A stretch of DNA of 47,452 nucleotides from Caloranaerobacter sp. TR13. GTDB lineage: Bacteria; Bacillota; Clostridia; Tissierellales; Thermohalobacteraceae. Where the stretch lies: assembly GCF_001316435.1 (NCBI RefSeq), contig NZ_JXLL01000015.1, positions 1-47,452 of the forward strand. Reading direction: 5' to 3'. A program made the position numbers and the translations under genes. Positions within the stretch are counted from its first letter, which is position 1; every line of letters starts with the position of its first letter. Shown one piece after another: positions 1 to 9,224 of the stretch. Under the pieces are notes generated by a model. It had not been told where the DNA came from. It ran no database searches and was given only the letters and a program-made list of their open reading frames with translations.

Positions 1-202
1 ATTTTGTCATGTCAAGAACTTTTTTTCATTCTTATCTGCCCTCAATTATCCGTGCTTTCGCAACGGCAAGTAGTAATATAGCATATTTATTATTTCACTT
101 CAATCTAATTTTATACTCAAAATAACTAATTATTTTTAAATAATATGTATTTTCTCTTTTATGCATTAAATTTCTCTCTATTTTACTAATATAACAAACT
201 AA
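1..202. other. AT-rich gene-free edge
   Basis: No convincing reading frame is present. The stretch around 50-90 (GCAACGGCAAGTAGTAATAT) resembles the spacers that flank rRNA operons in many Clostridia, so an rRNA operon may lie just outside the window. This is an impression from memory, not a demonstrated match. Confidence 0.25.
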
Positions 203-232
203 AAAAATAAAAGGGTAGGATGACACCTACCC
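203..232 (-). terminator. Terminator after iorB
   Basis: GGGTAGG (213-219) pairs with CCTACCC (226-232) around a six-base loop. On the minus strand the stem is followed by a T-rich run (201-212). The stem touches the iorB stop codon (232-234), as expected for the end of the ptb-iorA-iorB transcript. Confidence 0.8.
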
Positions 233-807
233 TAAACTAACTCCATACCCCTCTTAAACGCTTTTAAGTTTATATCTATATATTTCTCTTTAACTGTTTC
301 TTTAATTGCTTCTTCCCAATTTACTTCGGTAATATTCAGTGCTTTTACTAAAGCGCCTAACATAATTATATTTTGAGTTCTAATATTCCCTAACTCTCTA
401 GCTGCATTTGCTGCATCTATTACAGTTGTATCTACTTTTTCTTTTAATTCCTCAATAATATTCTCAGGATATTTAACTTGACCTGTTAATACTGGTACTG
501 AAGGAATAGAATAATTATTTATAACAAGCTTTCCATTTGGTTTAAGGTATTCAATCCATCTCATAGCTTCCATTTTTTCAAAAGCTACTAGAATATCAGC
601 CTGACCTTTTCCAATTATAGGAGAATACACCTTCTCACCGTAACGAACTTGAGTAGTAACACTACCTCCTCTTTGTGCCATACCGTGAACTTCTGACATT
701 TTCACATCGAAACCAGCATCAACCAAACCTTTAGAAAGCACTTTACTTGCAAGAATTATACCTTGTCCACCAACTCCAACTAACAATATGTTCTTAGTTT
801 CTGACAT
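232..807 (-). CDS. iorB: Indolepyruvate ferredoxin oxidoreductase, beta subunit
   Basis: This is the gamma/beta-type subunit of a 2-oxoacid:ferredoxin oxidoreductase (about 191 aa). The glycine-rich N-terminus VGVGGQGIILASKVL and the GMAQRGGSVTTQVR segment are typical of the family. It pairs with IorA to oxidise aryl pyruvates, and possibly other keto acids from amino acids, to acyl-CoA with reduction of ferredoxin in the cytoplasm. The longest frame starts at GTG 816, but the ribosome binding site AAAGGTGGG sits only three bases from that codon and nine from ATG 807, so ATG 807 is preferred. The iorA stop is at 809-811, so the two genes nearly abut and are probably translationally coupled. 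Confidence 0.92.
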   Translation of the reverse strand: MSETKNILLVGVGGQGIILASKVLSKGLVDAGFDVKMSEVHGMAQRGGSVTTQVRYGEKVYSPIIGKGQADILVAFEKMEAMRWIEYLKPNGKLVINNYSIPSVPVLTGQVKYPENIIEELKEKVDTTVIDAANAARELGNIRTQNIIMLGALVKALNITEVNWEEAIKETVKEKYIDINLKAFKRGMELV

Positions 808-808
808 A

Positions 809-2584
809 TTACTCACCCACCTTTACTATTGCATTGAATGGACATACTTGAAGACATACATCACAGCCTACACACATTGTATCATCAATAATTGCTCCAA
901 TGCCTTCTTCAAATGATATAGCAGGACATCCTACTTTTAGGCAAAGTTTACATTGCTTACACTTGTCTGATTCAACTGTACATATTTTTCTCTGATCTAA
1001 TCCATATTCTTCAATTTCTTCTTTTGGTGACTTTTTAAGAACACATGGCCACTTAGTTATAATAACTACAGGTTCATCAGTATTAATCGCCTTATCTATA
1101 GCTTTTTCAGTTTCTTTTAAGTCTAATGGATTAATAACTTCAATATGTTTAACTCCAATAGCTTCACAGATTTTTACTAAATCTATCTGTTCTGTCACTT
1201 CACCCATCAATGTATAACCAGTACCTGGATTCTCTTGGTGTCCAGTCATTCCTGTTATTCTATTGTCAAGTATAATAGTTGCTGCATTACCTTTATTGTA
1301 TACAATATCTATCAGACCAGTAATACCTGAATGGAAGAACGTAGAGTCTCCTATAACTCCAAATACTTTAGCCTCTTTTCCATTAACTTCAAATGCTTTG
1401 CTAAATCCATGCCCTGCACTTACACTTGCACCCATACAGATACAAGTATCCATAGTTTCTAATGGTGGAGCTGAACCAAGAGTATAACATCCTATATCCC
1501 CAGTTATTACAACATTCTTCTTTTTACTTAATACGTAGAATAATCCTCTATGTGGACAACCTGCACACATTGTAGGCGGTCTAGAAACAATTTTTTCACT
1601 ATTCATTTCAATAATTTCTTTCTTTTCACCTAATAATGCTTCTCTAATTATGTCAGGATTAAGCTCACCGATATTTGGTATAAGTTCTTTTCCAATAATA
1701 TCTATACCCATAGCTTTGATTTCAGTTTCTAAATATGGTTCTAATTCTTCAATTACATACAATTTATCTACCTGTTTAGCAAACTCTCTAATTTTTTGCT
1801 TTGGTAGTGGGAATGTCATACCTAGTTTTAAGTAAGAAGCATTGTCTCCAAAAACTTCTTTAGCATATTGATAAGCAACACCTGATGTAATGATACCTAT
1901 ACTCTTATCATTAAATTCAACTTTATTTATTGGAGTATTATTACTATATTCTTCTAATTTCTTTAACTTTTCTTCTAATTTTACATGTAATACTCTACCA
2001 TTAGCTGGTGTAGCTACATATTTAGCAATATTTTTATTATATTCTTTAATTCCTACTTCGTGTCTTTCTTCTAATTCAACTAATGTTTTACTATGGCATA
2101 TTCTTGTAGTTAATCTTAAAAGAATTGGAACATCAAACTTTTCACTTATTTCATAACCTAATTTAACAAAATCTTTAGCTTCTTGGCTATCGCTTGGCTC
2201 AAGCATAACTAATTTTGCTGATTTTGCATAATATCTGTTATCCTGTTCGTTTTGAGAACTATGCATTCCAGGATCATCTGCAGTTATTAAAATACATCCT
2301 CCATTTACTCCAGTATACGCAAAAGTAAATAATGGATCTGCTGCTACATTAACACCTACGTGTTTCATAGCTGCAATTGACCTTGCTCCTGCTATTGATG
2401 CACCTATTGCTACTTCTAAAGCAACTTTTTCATTTGGTGCCCATTCAGAATAAATTTCTTTATATTTTGCTATGTTTTCTAGTATCTCCGTACTAGGAGT
2501 ACCAGGATAAGCTGAAGCCACAGTAACCCCTGCTTCATATGCACCACGAGCTACAGCTTCATTACCAGTTAATAGTCTTTTCAT
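809..2584 (-). CDS. iorA: Indolepyruvate ferredoxin oxidoreductase, alpha subunit
   Basis: The 591-aa catalytic subunit binds thiamine diphosphate. The N-terminus (GNEAVARGAYEAGVTVAS, about residue 7) is the family's pyrimidine-binding domain. The thiamine-binding core follows CAGCPHRG and GDIGCYTLGS in the middle. Two ferredoxin-type clusters close the protein: CKQCKLCLKVGCP at about residue 542 and CVGCDVCLQVCP at about 571. Length and order match IorA of anaerobes. It lies between ptb and iorB, 22 bases downstream of the ptb frame, with ribosome binding site AAAGGGGTG before ATG 2584. Substrate is inferred from family; branched-chain keto acids cannot be excluded. Confidence 0.95.
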   Translation of the reverse strand: MKRLLTGNEAVARGAYEAGVTVASAYPGTPSTEILENIAKYKEIYSEWAPNEKVALEVAIGASIAGARSIAAMKHVGVNVAADPLFTFAYTGVNGGCILITADDPGMHSSQNEQDNRYYAKSAKLVMLEPSDSQEAKDFVKLGYEISEKFDVPILLRLTTRICHSKTLVELEERHEVGIKEYNKNIAKYVATPANGRVLHVKLEEKLKKLEEYSNNTPINKVEFNDKSIGIITSGVAYQYAKEVFGDNASYLKLGMTFPLPKQKIREFAKQVDKLYVIEELEPYLETEIKAMGIDIIGKELIPNIGELNPDIIREALLGEKKEIIEMNSEKIVSRPPTMCAGCPHRGLFYVLSKKKNVVITGDIGCYTLGSAPPLETMDTCICMGASVSAGHGFSKAFEVNGKEAKVFGVIGDSTFFHSGITGLIDIVYNKGNAATIILDNRITGMTGHQENPGTGYTLMGEVTEQIDLVKICEAIGVKHIEVINPLDLKETEKAIDKAINTDEPVVIITKWPCVLKKSPKEEIEEYGLDQRKICTVESDKCKQCKLCLKVGCPAISFEEGIGAIIDDTMCVGCDVCLQVCPFNAIVKVGE

Positions 2585-2606
2585 TTTTTACACCCCTTTA
2601 CATTTT

Positions 2607-3515
2607 TTATCTATTTGCAGCTATTACACTACCTAAAGCTATTGAATTCAATTTAGCTTCATGAGTATCTGCTCTTGAAACTAATACAACTGGTACTTTA
2701 GCTCCCATAATAATTCCTGCTGATTGAGCTTTAGCAAAATAAGTTAAGCTCTTACCTACACCATTACCCATCTCAATGTTTGGCATAAGTAATACATCTG
2801 CATCCCCTGCAACTTTGCTTTCAAACTTTTTAATTCTTGCTGCTTCTTTAGATATAGCTAAATCTAATGCTAAAGGACCTTCAATAATTACTCCTTCACC
2901 AAATTCGTTGTTTTCTCCTAATTCTTTTAAACTATTAGCATCAACAGTAGCTGGCATTTTAGGTGAAACTTTTTCTTTTGCTGCTAATACAGCTATTTTT
3001 ACAGTCTCATATCCTAAAGCTTTACAAGCTTTAATTGCATTTTTTACAATTTTAACCTTTTCTTCTAATCCTGGTGCAATATTCATACCACCATCAGTCA
3101 AGAAAAGTAACTTATGATAAGTTGGTACTTCATATACCATCACATGGCTTAATAGACTATCTGTTCTTAAACCATATTCCTTATTTAAAACTTCTTTAAG
3201 TAGAATAGATGTATCAATTAACCCTTTCATTACAAAATCCGCTTTTCCATCATTTACATACATTACTGCAGTTTTAGCTATCTCAGTTAAATCTTTTACA
3301 TCTACTTTTTCAAACTTTTCAATATCTAAACCATATTCATTAGCTATATTTGTTGTCTCTTCAATATCCCCAATAAGAATTGGTTCTACAATTCCCTCTT
3401 TAGCCGCATCACATACAGCTTTTAAAACTTCATAATCTTGAGAAGCTGCTACAGCAAGCTTCATTGTTTTTTGCTCTTTAGCCATACTCAATAATTCTTT
3501 TAAACTCTTTATCAT
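2607..3515 (-). CDS. ptb: Phosphate butyryltransferase-type acyltransferase
   Basis: This 302-aa protein of the phosphate acetyl/butyryl transferase family converts acyl-CoA plus phosphate to acyl-phosphate and CoA. Conserved stretches include MKGLIDTSILLKEVL and LLFLTDGGMNIAPGLEEK. As first gene of the ptb-iorA-iorB unit it probably converts the acyl-CoA made by Ior into acyl-phosphate for ATP formation. No acyl kinase (buk) is in the window. The ribosome binding site is GAGGGGTGAG. A possible extended -10 (TGaTAAAAT, 3564-3572 on the plus strand) lies about 50 bases upstream, but its -35 is poor. Confidence 0.9.
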   Translation of the reverse strand: MIKSLKELLSMAKEQKTMKLAVAASQDYEVLKAVCDAAKEGIVEPILIGDIEETTNIANEYGLDIEKFEKVDVKDLTEIAKTAVMYVNDGKADFVMKGLIDTSILLKEVLNKEYGLRTDSLLSHVMVYEVPTYHKLLFLTDGGMNIAPGLEEKVKIVKNAIKACKALGYETVKIAVLAAKEKVSPKMPATVDANSLKELGENNEFGEGVIIEGPLALDLAISKEAARIKKFESKVAGDADVLLMPNIEMGNGVGKSLTYFAKAQSAGIIMGAKVPVVLVSRADTHEAKLNSIALGSVIAANR

Positions 3516-3653
3516 AGTCTCACCCCTCGTGATATCGTTTTCCCGTAAACAAAACTCATTTATATTTTATCATAGTTTTACTATATTTTTATTTTATTCT
3601 TATATATTAACTGTTAAATTATTTTAATATTTGGATCATTTTAAGAATTTATG

Positions 3654-3679
3654 CAAAAAAAGAAATGGCTATCAAGCCA
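3654..3679 (-). terminator. Terminator after the TPR gene
   Basis: ATGGCT and AGCCAT form a six-base-pair stem with a four-base loop (3664-3679). On the minus strand it is followed by a run of T (plus-strand A run at 3655-3662). It overlaps the stop codon of the TPR protein. Confidence 0.65.
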
Positions 3680-4808
3680 TCTCCTCTACCCTTTCAATTT
3701 CCTTCATACACGCTATAGTTATTTCATCTAAAGGATTTACATCATATGCTTTTTGTATGTCTTCTTTAGCTTTATCTAGAATGCCCATTTGAAGATATGT
3801 CATACCTCTATTGCATAATATTTCATAGTCTTTAGGCCTTTTTTGATAGGCTTCTGTAAATTTTTCGATAGCTTCTTCATATTGTCCTAAATTTGCTAAG
3901 CAAAGGCCTAATTCATTTAATGTATCCACTTGCCCTGGTACTATACTAAGTACATTTTCAAATTCTTCCTTTGCTTTAACAAAATCACCTATCTGCCTAT
4001 ATCCTAAACCTATTATAAATAATAAATTCCACCAATCTGAATATTTTTCTTTCAGAGGTAATAGCTTTTCAAGCCCTTTTACAGGATTACCAGTAAATAT
4101 TTCATTATATCCTTCCTCATAAATTATATCATCCTGTATTTCTAAAAGACTTAGTTTTATTTCTTCTTTTAATTCTTCATTTTCACTTATTGTCAAAAAC
4201 TTTTCCCACATAATCTTGCATTTAATAAATTGCTTGTTTAATCCGTAATGATAACCAAGTTTGTAAAATGCTAGAGAATAAGTATCATCTATTTCAAGTA
4301 TATTCTCAAATTGTCTTGTTGACTCATTTATAAATACATTAGCTTTTTTTTCATCTCTTAATTCTAAATATTTTTTAGCCTTTTCTTCTAAAGCAACTCC
4401 ATAATTATATAAACCGTCTACACTTTCTTTATTTAATGTTATTAATGCTTTCAAATATATTAGGCCATCATCAATGGAGCCTTCTTTAATAAATTTCACA
4501 CCATTATATAGTATAAAATCTTCAATTTTTTCATCAAAACTGTACAGAATATCCTTATATTTATCAATATAAGGGAAACTAGAATCAACACCAATTGTAT
4601 ATATCATACCTCTTATTATTGAAGAAATCTTTATTTCATCTTGAGCTCTTCTTTCCTTTATCTCTGTAATCAACTCATCAACTAAAATAGGTAAAGGTAC
4701 ATTTGATTCTAATTTAAACCTGTTAAATTTAGTTTTTGTACCTGACTTTAATTCAATAAAAGTTAAGTTCTCAGTTTTTTCTTTAAAAAACTTCTCAATT
4801 TCCTTCAT
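3672..4808 (-). CDS. TPR-repeat protein, function unknown
   Basis: A soluble 378-aa protein. The C-terminal third holds tandem tetratricopeptide repeats (for example EFENVLSIVPGQVDTLNELG and the AIEKFTEAYQKRPKDYEILC unit). The middle contains less regular helical repeats. No signal peptide or membrane segment is seen. TPR proteins usually serve as protein-binding scaffolds; the partner is unknown. It is the last gene of the radical SAM, membrane protein, TPR series, separated by 24 bases from the membrane protein gene, so a joint role is likely. Start ATG 4808 has ribosome binding site AAAGGTGATG. Confidence 0.8.
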   Translation of the reverse strand: MKEIEKFFKEKTENLTFIELKSGTKTKFNRFKLESNVPLPILVDELITEIKERRAQDEIKISSIIRGMIYTIGVDSSFPYIDKYKDILYSFDEKIEDFILYNGVKFIKEGSIDDGLIYLKALITLNKESVDGLYNYGVALEEKAKKYLELRDEKKANVFINESTRQFENILEIDDTYSLAFYKLGYHYGLNKQFIKCKIMWEKFLTISENEELKEEIKLSLLEIQDDIIYEEGYNEIFTGNPVKGLEKLLPLKEKYSDWWNLLFIIGLGYRQIGDFVKAKEEFENVLSIVPGQVDTLNELGLCLANLGQYEEAIEKFTEAYQKRPKDYEILCNRGMTYLQMGILDKAKEDIQKAYDVNPLDEITIACMKEIERVEEMA

Positions 4809-4832
4809 ACATCATCACCTTTTTCTAACTTA

Positions 4833-5600
4833 TTAATATAAATCCCTCATAAATTTTCTCTTTCTTATTGTGCTTGTACTCAATATATCAAATAATACAC
4901 CTCTATAAATCATCATATAAGTAAATACCACTTGTCCTATTAAATATAACAAGATACTTCCTAAAGATGGATTTACACTTAATCCTATATGTATCATGAA
5001 TACATTACTCAAAATTCTTCCTGTTAAAAAGTAAGTTATTAAAATGAATATAGAGTTTGATACAAACCACTGGATAAAATTTTCTTTAATAAAATAATAA
5101 GAATACTGTATAGAATCCCAAGGCGATAATTCTTTTAAATAGATAGTTTCAGGTAGTGAATTTAAAAATACAAAAATTAATAAATTAATAATAAAACCAA
5201 TAACTGTATAAGGAATAAAGCTTGATAAAATAGGTGTAATAAATAAACTTAAAATATAATTTGCCATCCATCCTATGAAAAGTATTCCATATATTTTCCA
5301 AATAAAAACTTTAAAACCATACTTAAAATCATATAAAGTAAATTTCCCATATCTAACTACGTTATATAAAAGATATAAATAGTTAGATATAAATGAACTT
5401 AAAGCTAATGCCATAACAAACCCAGCAATTATTGACAAAACTCCCCTAAATAATATTCCTACTAATGCAAATAACGCAAAATTTAAAATTGCGTAAGCAA
5501 ATCCTGTAAAGATTAATAGCCAATTTTTCAATATAAGATTATATGACTTCTTTAATGCAGTTTTATTGATATAAACTAAATCATTTATTATTTCCAACAC
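4833..5600 (-). CDS. Multi-pass membrane protein of unknown function
   Basis: About 255 aa with roughly six hydrophobic helices (for example LLIFTGFAYAILNFALFALV near the N-terminus and YLIGQVVFTYMMIYRGVLF near the C-terminus). I do not recognise a named family. It overlaps the 3' end of the radical SAM gene (stop at 5581-5583) by about 20 bases, so translation is probably coupled. The longest frame starts at GTG 5606, but that codon lies inside the ribosome binding site AAGGGGTG; GTG 5600 (five-base spacing) or TTG 5597 (eight-base spacing) is a better start. Confidence 0.75.
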   Translation of the reverse strand: MLEIINDLVYINKTALKKSYNLILKNWLLIFTGFAYAILNFALFALVGILFRGVLSIIAGFVMALALSSFISNYLYLLYNVVRYGKFTLYDFKYGFKVFIWKIYGILFIGWMANYILSLFITPILSSFIPYTVIGFIINLLIFVFLNSLPETIYLKELSPWDSIQYSYYFIKENFIQWFVSNSIFILITYFLTGRILSNVFMIHIGLSVNPSLGSILLYLIGQVVFTYMMIYRGVLFDILSTSTIRKRKFMRDLY

Positions 5601-7386
5601 TTTCACCCCTTATTTTTTTCATTTCTTCAGTTATATCATATACTTCTACTTTTTTAAATACTTTTTTATCCTCATTATATTTAAAAAGCATAATACTTTC
5701 TTTGTAAGATATTTTATATACATCAAAATCATTTTTTATGAAATCTAATATGTCCAGTATAAATACTTCAAAATGAACCTTATTAATTATTTTTTTAGCT
5801 GGGATACGTGCAAATTCTTTCAAGTATTTATTAACATTCGATTCGTTTTGCAGAAATTTATGCACAATATCTTTATCATCAATGTTCTTGTCTGACTTCA
5901 TAAAATCAAGTAAATTAGATGTTCTATTATTAAGTAAAAAATCATATTTTAATAATTCTCTAAATATCTCTATATTTCTATTTATCCTATCTAAATAGTA
6001 ATTATAGAATATCTTATACAAACTAGTCTTACTATGTGAAATCGAATCAAGTTTTTGCTGTTCCCAATAACTACTAAAATCTTCGAAAAAATCAAAAGGT
6101 GTTCCATAATAATTTTTAATAACATAGTTTAAACTATTTTCAAAGCTTCTGCTGTTCGAATATTTCTCTAACAAATCTTCAATAGACTTTAGTTTTAACA
6201 TTTCTTCATAGGTTATATAGTTATTTTCCAACACTTCATAAGGTGTTTTATCCAAAAACTTAAATCCATATTTCTCACTTTCTCTTCTTAGTCCAGAACC
6301 TTTAAGAAGTTTTAAAAAACCTAATTGCAGCATATCTGGTTGCAAATTAAATACATCATTGAATGATTTTTTGAAACTACTGTAGTCTTCATATGGCAAA
6401 CCAGCTATTAAATCCAGATGCTGATGGATATTTTCATAACTTTTTATTTTTTTTACAACCTTACTCAATCTATCAAAATTAGTTTTTCTACTTATAGCTT
6501 CTAGTGTTTTATCATTGGTTGACTGAACTCCTATTTCAAACTGAAATAGACCTTCTGGCACACATTTAAGAAAATCCAATATTTCATCATCTAAAAGATG
6601 TGCAGTAACTTCAAAATGAAAATTTATATTTTTAACATTTTGTGCCATTATAAATTTCATAATTTCAAGAGCATAGTCTTTTTTCGCGTTAAAAGTCCTA
6701 TCTACAAATTTTACCTGCTTTACTCCTGCTTTGATAAGTTTTAGCAAATCTTCTTTTACTCTATCAATAGTAAAATATCTTACTCCTTTTATAGTTGATG
6801 ATAAACAAAATTGACAGTTAAAAGGACATCCTCTAGAACTTTCAAAATAGACAATTTTGTCTTTAAATTCATTCAAATCACCTTCATATGGAGATGGAAT
6901 CATATCAAGATTGGAAATCAAAGGTCTAGGGCTATTTACAATTATTCTTTTATTTTCTCTAAATATTAGTCCTTTTATATTATCATAATTTTCTATACCT
7001 TCATCTAGGTACTGTAATAATTCCTTAAATGTTTCTTCTCCTTCTCCATATATTATAAAATCAATAAAATCATATTTTTTTAAAATTTTATCTCCATCAA
7101 AAGAAACCTCTGGTCCACCTAAGACAATCTTAGTTTGTGGTCTTACGATTTTCAATCTTTCACAAATTTCTAAAGTCTTTTCAATATTCCAGATATAACA
7201 TGAAAAAGCTAAAACATCAGGTGCATGTTTGAATAATTCACCTGTAATATACTCACTATTCTGATTAATTGTAAACTCCATAAGTTTAATATTGTTAAAT
7301 GAATCTATGCAGTAATTCTTTAGATATCTGATTGACAAAGAGGAGTGAATATATTTTGAATTTAGTGTAGATATTACTATATTCAT
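5581..7386 (-). CDS. B12-binding radical SAM protein (DUF4080 type)
   Basis: A 601-aa protein with an N-terminal cobalamin-binding Rossmann domain (start MNIVISTLNSKYIHSSLSI; VLAFSCYIWN; KIVLGGPEVSF). A radical SAM core follows with the cluster motif CPFNCQFC at about residue 187. The C-terminal roughly 200 residues look like DUF4080. Such enzymes use a 4Fe-4S cluster, SAM and cobalamin, often for methylation or rearrangement of unactivated carbon; the substrate here is unknown. It heads a unit with a membrane protein and a TPR protein. Start ATG 7386 has ribosome binding site GAAGGAAGG. A divergent role such as B12-independent chemistry cannot be ruled out. Confidence 0.88.
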   Translation of the reverse strand: MNIVISTLNSKYIHSSLSIRYLKNYCIDSFNNIKLMEFTINQNSEYITGELFKHAPDVLAFSCYIWNIEKTLEICERLKIVRPQTKIVLGGPEVSFDGDKILKKYDFIDFIIYGEGEETFKELLQYLDEGIENYDNIKGLIFRENKRIIVNSPRPLISNLDMIPSPYEGDLNEFKDKIVYFESSRGCPFNCQFCLSSTIKGVRYFTIDRVKEDLLKLIKAGVKQVKFVDRTFNAKKDYALEIMKFIMAQNVKNINFHFEVTAHLLDDEILDFLKCVPEGLFQFEIGVQSTNDKTLEAISRKTNFDRLSKVVKKIKSYENIHQHLDLIAGLPYEDYSSFKKSFNDVFNLQPDMLQLGFLKLLKGSGLRRESEKYGFKFLDKTPYEVLENNYITYEEMLKLKSIEDLLEKYSNSRSFENSLNYVIKNYYGTPFDFFEDFSSYWEQQKLDSISHSKTSLYKIFYNYYLDRINRNIEIFRELLKYDFLLNNRTSNLLDFMKSDKNIDDKDIVHKFLQNESNVNKYLKEFARIPAKKIINKVHFEVFILDILDFIKNDFDVYKISYKESIMLFKYNEDKKVFKKVEVYDITEEMKKIRGESVGNNK

Positions 7387-7414
7387 TTATCGTACCTTCC
7401 TTCTTATCTTCATA

Positions 7415-7438
7415 TAGAAAAGCAGCACAAAGCTGCTT
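7415..7438 (-). terminator. Weak terminator after the acetyltransferase gene
   Basis: AAGCAGC (7420-7426) and GCTGCTT (7432-7438) form a seven-base-pair stem with a five-base loop. The following T tract on the minus strand is short (TTTTC), so read-through into the radical SAM gene is possible. Confidence 0.45.
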
Positions 7439-7462
7439 AATAAAAGTTTATCCTTTATCTAT

Positions 7463-8194
7463 CTATTTTACTCCAAACCAGACAATTTCACCATATCTTT
7501 TAAAACCAATTGACTCTGCTAATTTTATTGAAGGTATATTTTTAACTACAATATGAACATAAGGAGTCCAACCAATGTCAAATACTTTTTTTGCAAGGTC
7601 AATACTAACTGATACAGCTAACCCCTTGCCTCTATATTCTTCCTTTGTATACATTATCCCCATTGAACCATCTTCTCTAACTACAGCCCAAGAAATAGGG
7701 TTACCATTTTTATCAAAAATAGCTGATGAAGGCCTATTTTTAATGCAATTAGTTATGTATTTTAAAGAATTTTTACTTTTATATGTATAATATTCATTTA
7801 CAACTACTGCATCTTTTAGCTTTAATGCTTTCACTTCATGTCTAATTCTAGCCAAATCTAAATTATTTTTGTCCATGTAATACAAATAACATGGTTCTTC
7901 CCATTCAATTTCCTCATTATTTTTTATTAAATCATAATACTTCTTTAACACACCTGCAAATCTTTGTCCTTTCAAATTTATATTTTCTAGCATCTTTCTA
8001 GCTACTTCATCTTCTGGAGAATATATTATATTCCATTTATCCCACTTTAATATGAATCCTCTTGTCTTTTCTATATTGTCTACAATAATTTCCCAATTGT
8101 TTGTAAATCTCATTTTACCTAAAGCATTTATTGTAGCTATTTTATCATAATTTAACAAATGCTTTATTGATTCTATATTAGATATAGAATGCAT
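7463..8194 (-). CDS. GNAT-family N-acetyltransferase
   Basis: About 243 aa. The C-terminal half is a GNAT fold: the acetyl-CoA loop is seen in YTKEEYRGKGLAVSVSIDLA at about residues 185-205, followed by VHIVVKNIPSIKLAESIGFK, the usual strand-helix end. The N-terminal half is a poorly conserved companion domain, as in glycine N-acyltransferase-like GNATs. The acceptor is unknown. The longest frame opens at GTG 8203, but the ribosome binding site AAGGGAG is one base from it; ATG 8194, ten bases downstream, is the likelier start. It has its own strong promoter at 8226-8253. Confidence 0.85.
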   Translation of the reverse strand: MHSISNIESIKHLLNYDKIATINALGKMRFTNNWEIIVDNIEKTRGFILKWDKWNIIYSPEDEVARKMLENINLKGQRFAGVLKKYYDLIKNNEEIEWEEPCYLYYMDKNNLDLARIRHEVKALKLKDAVVVNEYYTYKSKNSLKYITNCIKNRPSSAIFDKNGNPISWAVVREDGSMGIMYTKEEYRGKGLAVSVSIDLAKKVFDIGWTPYVHIVVKNIPSIKLAESIGFKRYGEIVWFGVK

Positions 8195-8225
8195 TAAATC
8201 CACTCTCCCTTCATCTGCTGACTAT

Positions 8226-8253
8226 ATTATATCATAGGGTATAAAGGTTTCAA
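8226..8253 (-). promoter_or_regulatory. SigA promoter of the acetyltransferase gene
   Basis: Minus-strand -35 TTGAAA (8248-8253), 16-base spacer, -10 TATAAT (8226-8231) with an extended TGa element. It lies about 30 bases upstream of the start at 8194. Confidence 0.75.
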
Positions 8254-8312
8254 TCTTTTTGATACTGACTATAGCTATATAATTTTGATATAATCAAATA
8301 AGGGGTGATTTA

Positions 8313-9173
8313 ATGAAAATATTTAAAAAAGTTTTTTTAGGAATAGTACTTACTTTATTTATTCTTATTGCTGTATCTCTTGTTTTAGTTCGTCCAGATA
8401 GTATAAAGACTTTTAACGAAACTGATCCAAATTTATTTATCACTAATTTGATAAATAACTCTAGAATCAACATATTTGGAGAAAATGAAATTTTAATAGA
8501 GGAAACTGATTTAAATTCAGTCCTAGTACCTCAAATTACTAAACAAATTAACATACAAGAATTACCTTCTTTTGTAGAGTTTAATGGCTTCTTTTTTGAT
8601 GTGCAGCCAAATAGCATAATGTTAAAATCATCTTTAAAAATAGGTTTTCTACCAATTGGTGTAAATGCAAATGTATCTCCTATCATTAATGATGATACAA
8701 TAGGTGTAAAATTAAATGGTATTTACTTGGGAAAATTACCTTTACCACTATCATTAATCGAAAAAATCTCCAATTCAGAAATCGAAGATGTTTATTATAT
8801 TGATAATAGTAAAGAGTTTCTTAATTATATAAAAATAAAAGAACTTTTAATAAATGAAAATAAAATATTTATTGATTTTGTAACAAACAATAATGCTATA
8901 ATAGATAAGTTTATAGATAACGAACACAAAGAAACTTTTAAAAATATTTTGTCATTATTAGGTAAAACAAAAGAAGGTAAAAAATTTGCAAATGACATAG
9001 TAAAAGCTTTACTTATAAAGAACTTTGAAGGAGAATTTCCACAGGAAATGAAAAATGTAATAGCTGAAGATTTTAAATCTATTGATAAAGCTACGAAAAG
9101 TAAATTAATTTATATTCTTCTAAAAAATAATTTTGATAATAATTTTAACTTTTTATTTGATAGAAAAAATTGA
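8313..9173 (+). CDS. Membrane-anchored extracytoplasmic protein, unknown function
   Basis: 286 aa. Residues 5-27 form an uncleaved signal anchor (VFLGIVLTLFILIAVSLVLV) after a lysine-rich start, so most of the protein should be outside the membrane. The middle (QPNSIMLKSSLKIGFLPIGV and LNGIYLGKLPLPLSLIEK) looks like the lipid-binding-type beta sheet seen in YpmS/DUF2140-like proteins, but the resemblance is weak. It is transcribed alone, divergent from the acetyltransferase and convergent with the MATE gene. Start ATG 8313 follows ribosome binding site AAGGGGTGA. A -10-like TATAAT occurs at 8278-8283 without a clear -35. Confidence 0.7.
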   Translation: MKIFKKVFLGIVLTLFILIAVSLVLVRPDSIKTFNETDPNLFITNLINNSRINIFGENEILIEETDLNSVLVPQITKQINIQELPSFVEFNGFFFDVQPNSIMLKSSLKIGFLPIGVNANVSPIINDDTIGVKLNGIYLGKLPLPLSLIEKISNSEIEDVYYIDNSKEFLNYIKIKELLINENKIFIDFVTNNNAIIDKFIDNEHKETFKNILSLLGKTKEGKKFANDIVKALLIKNFEGEFPQEMKNVIAEDFKSIDKATKSKLIYILLKNNFDNNFNFLFDRKN

Positions 9174-9185
9174 AAAAATAACGTT

Positions 9186-9222
9186 CATAAAGCAGTTGGA
9201 TTTTAATTCCAACTGCTTTATA
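9186..9222. terminator. Bidirectional terminator
   Basis: AAAGCAGTTGGA (9189-9200) pairs with TCCAACTGCTTT (9208-9219). The stem sits between two convergent genes. A/T-rich tails lie on both sides, so it can serve the gene ending at 9173 and the MATE gene ending at 9225. Confidence 0.8.
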
Positions 9223-9224
9223 TT

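Noticed and set aside
1-202. Part of an rRNA gene
   Set aside because: No recognisable 5S, 16S or 23S sequence; only a spacer-like resemblance.
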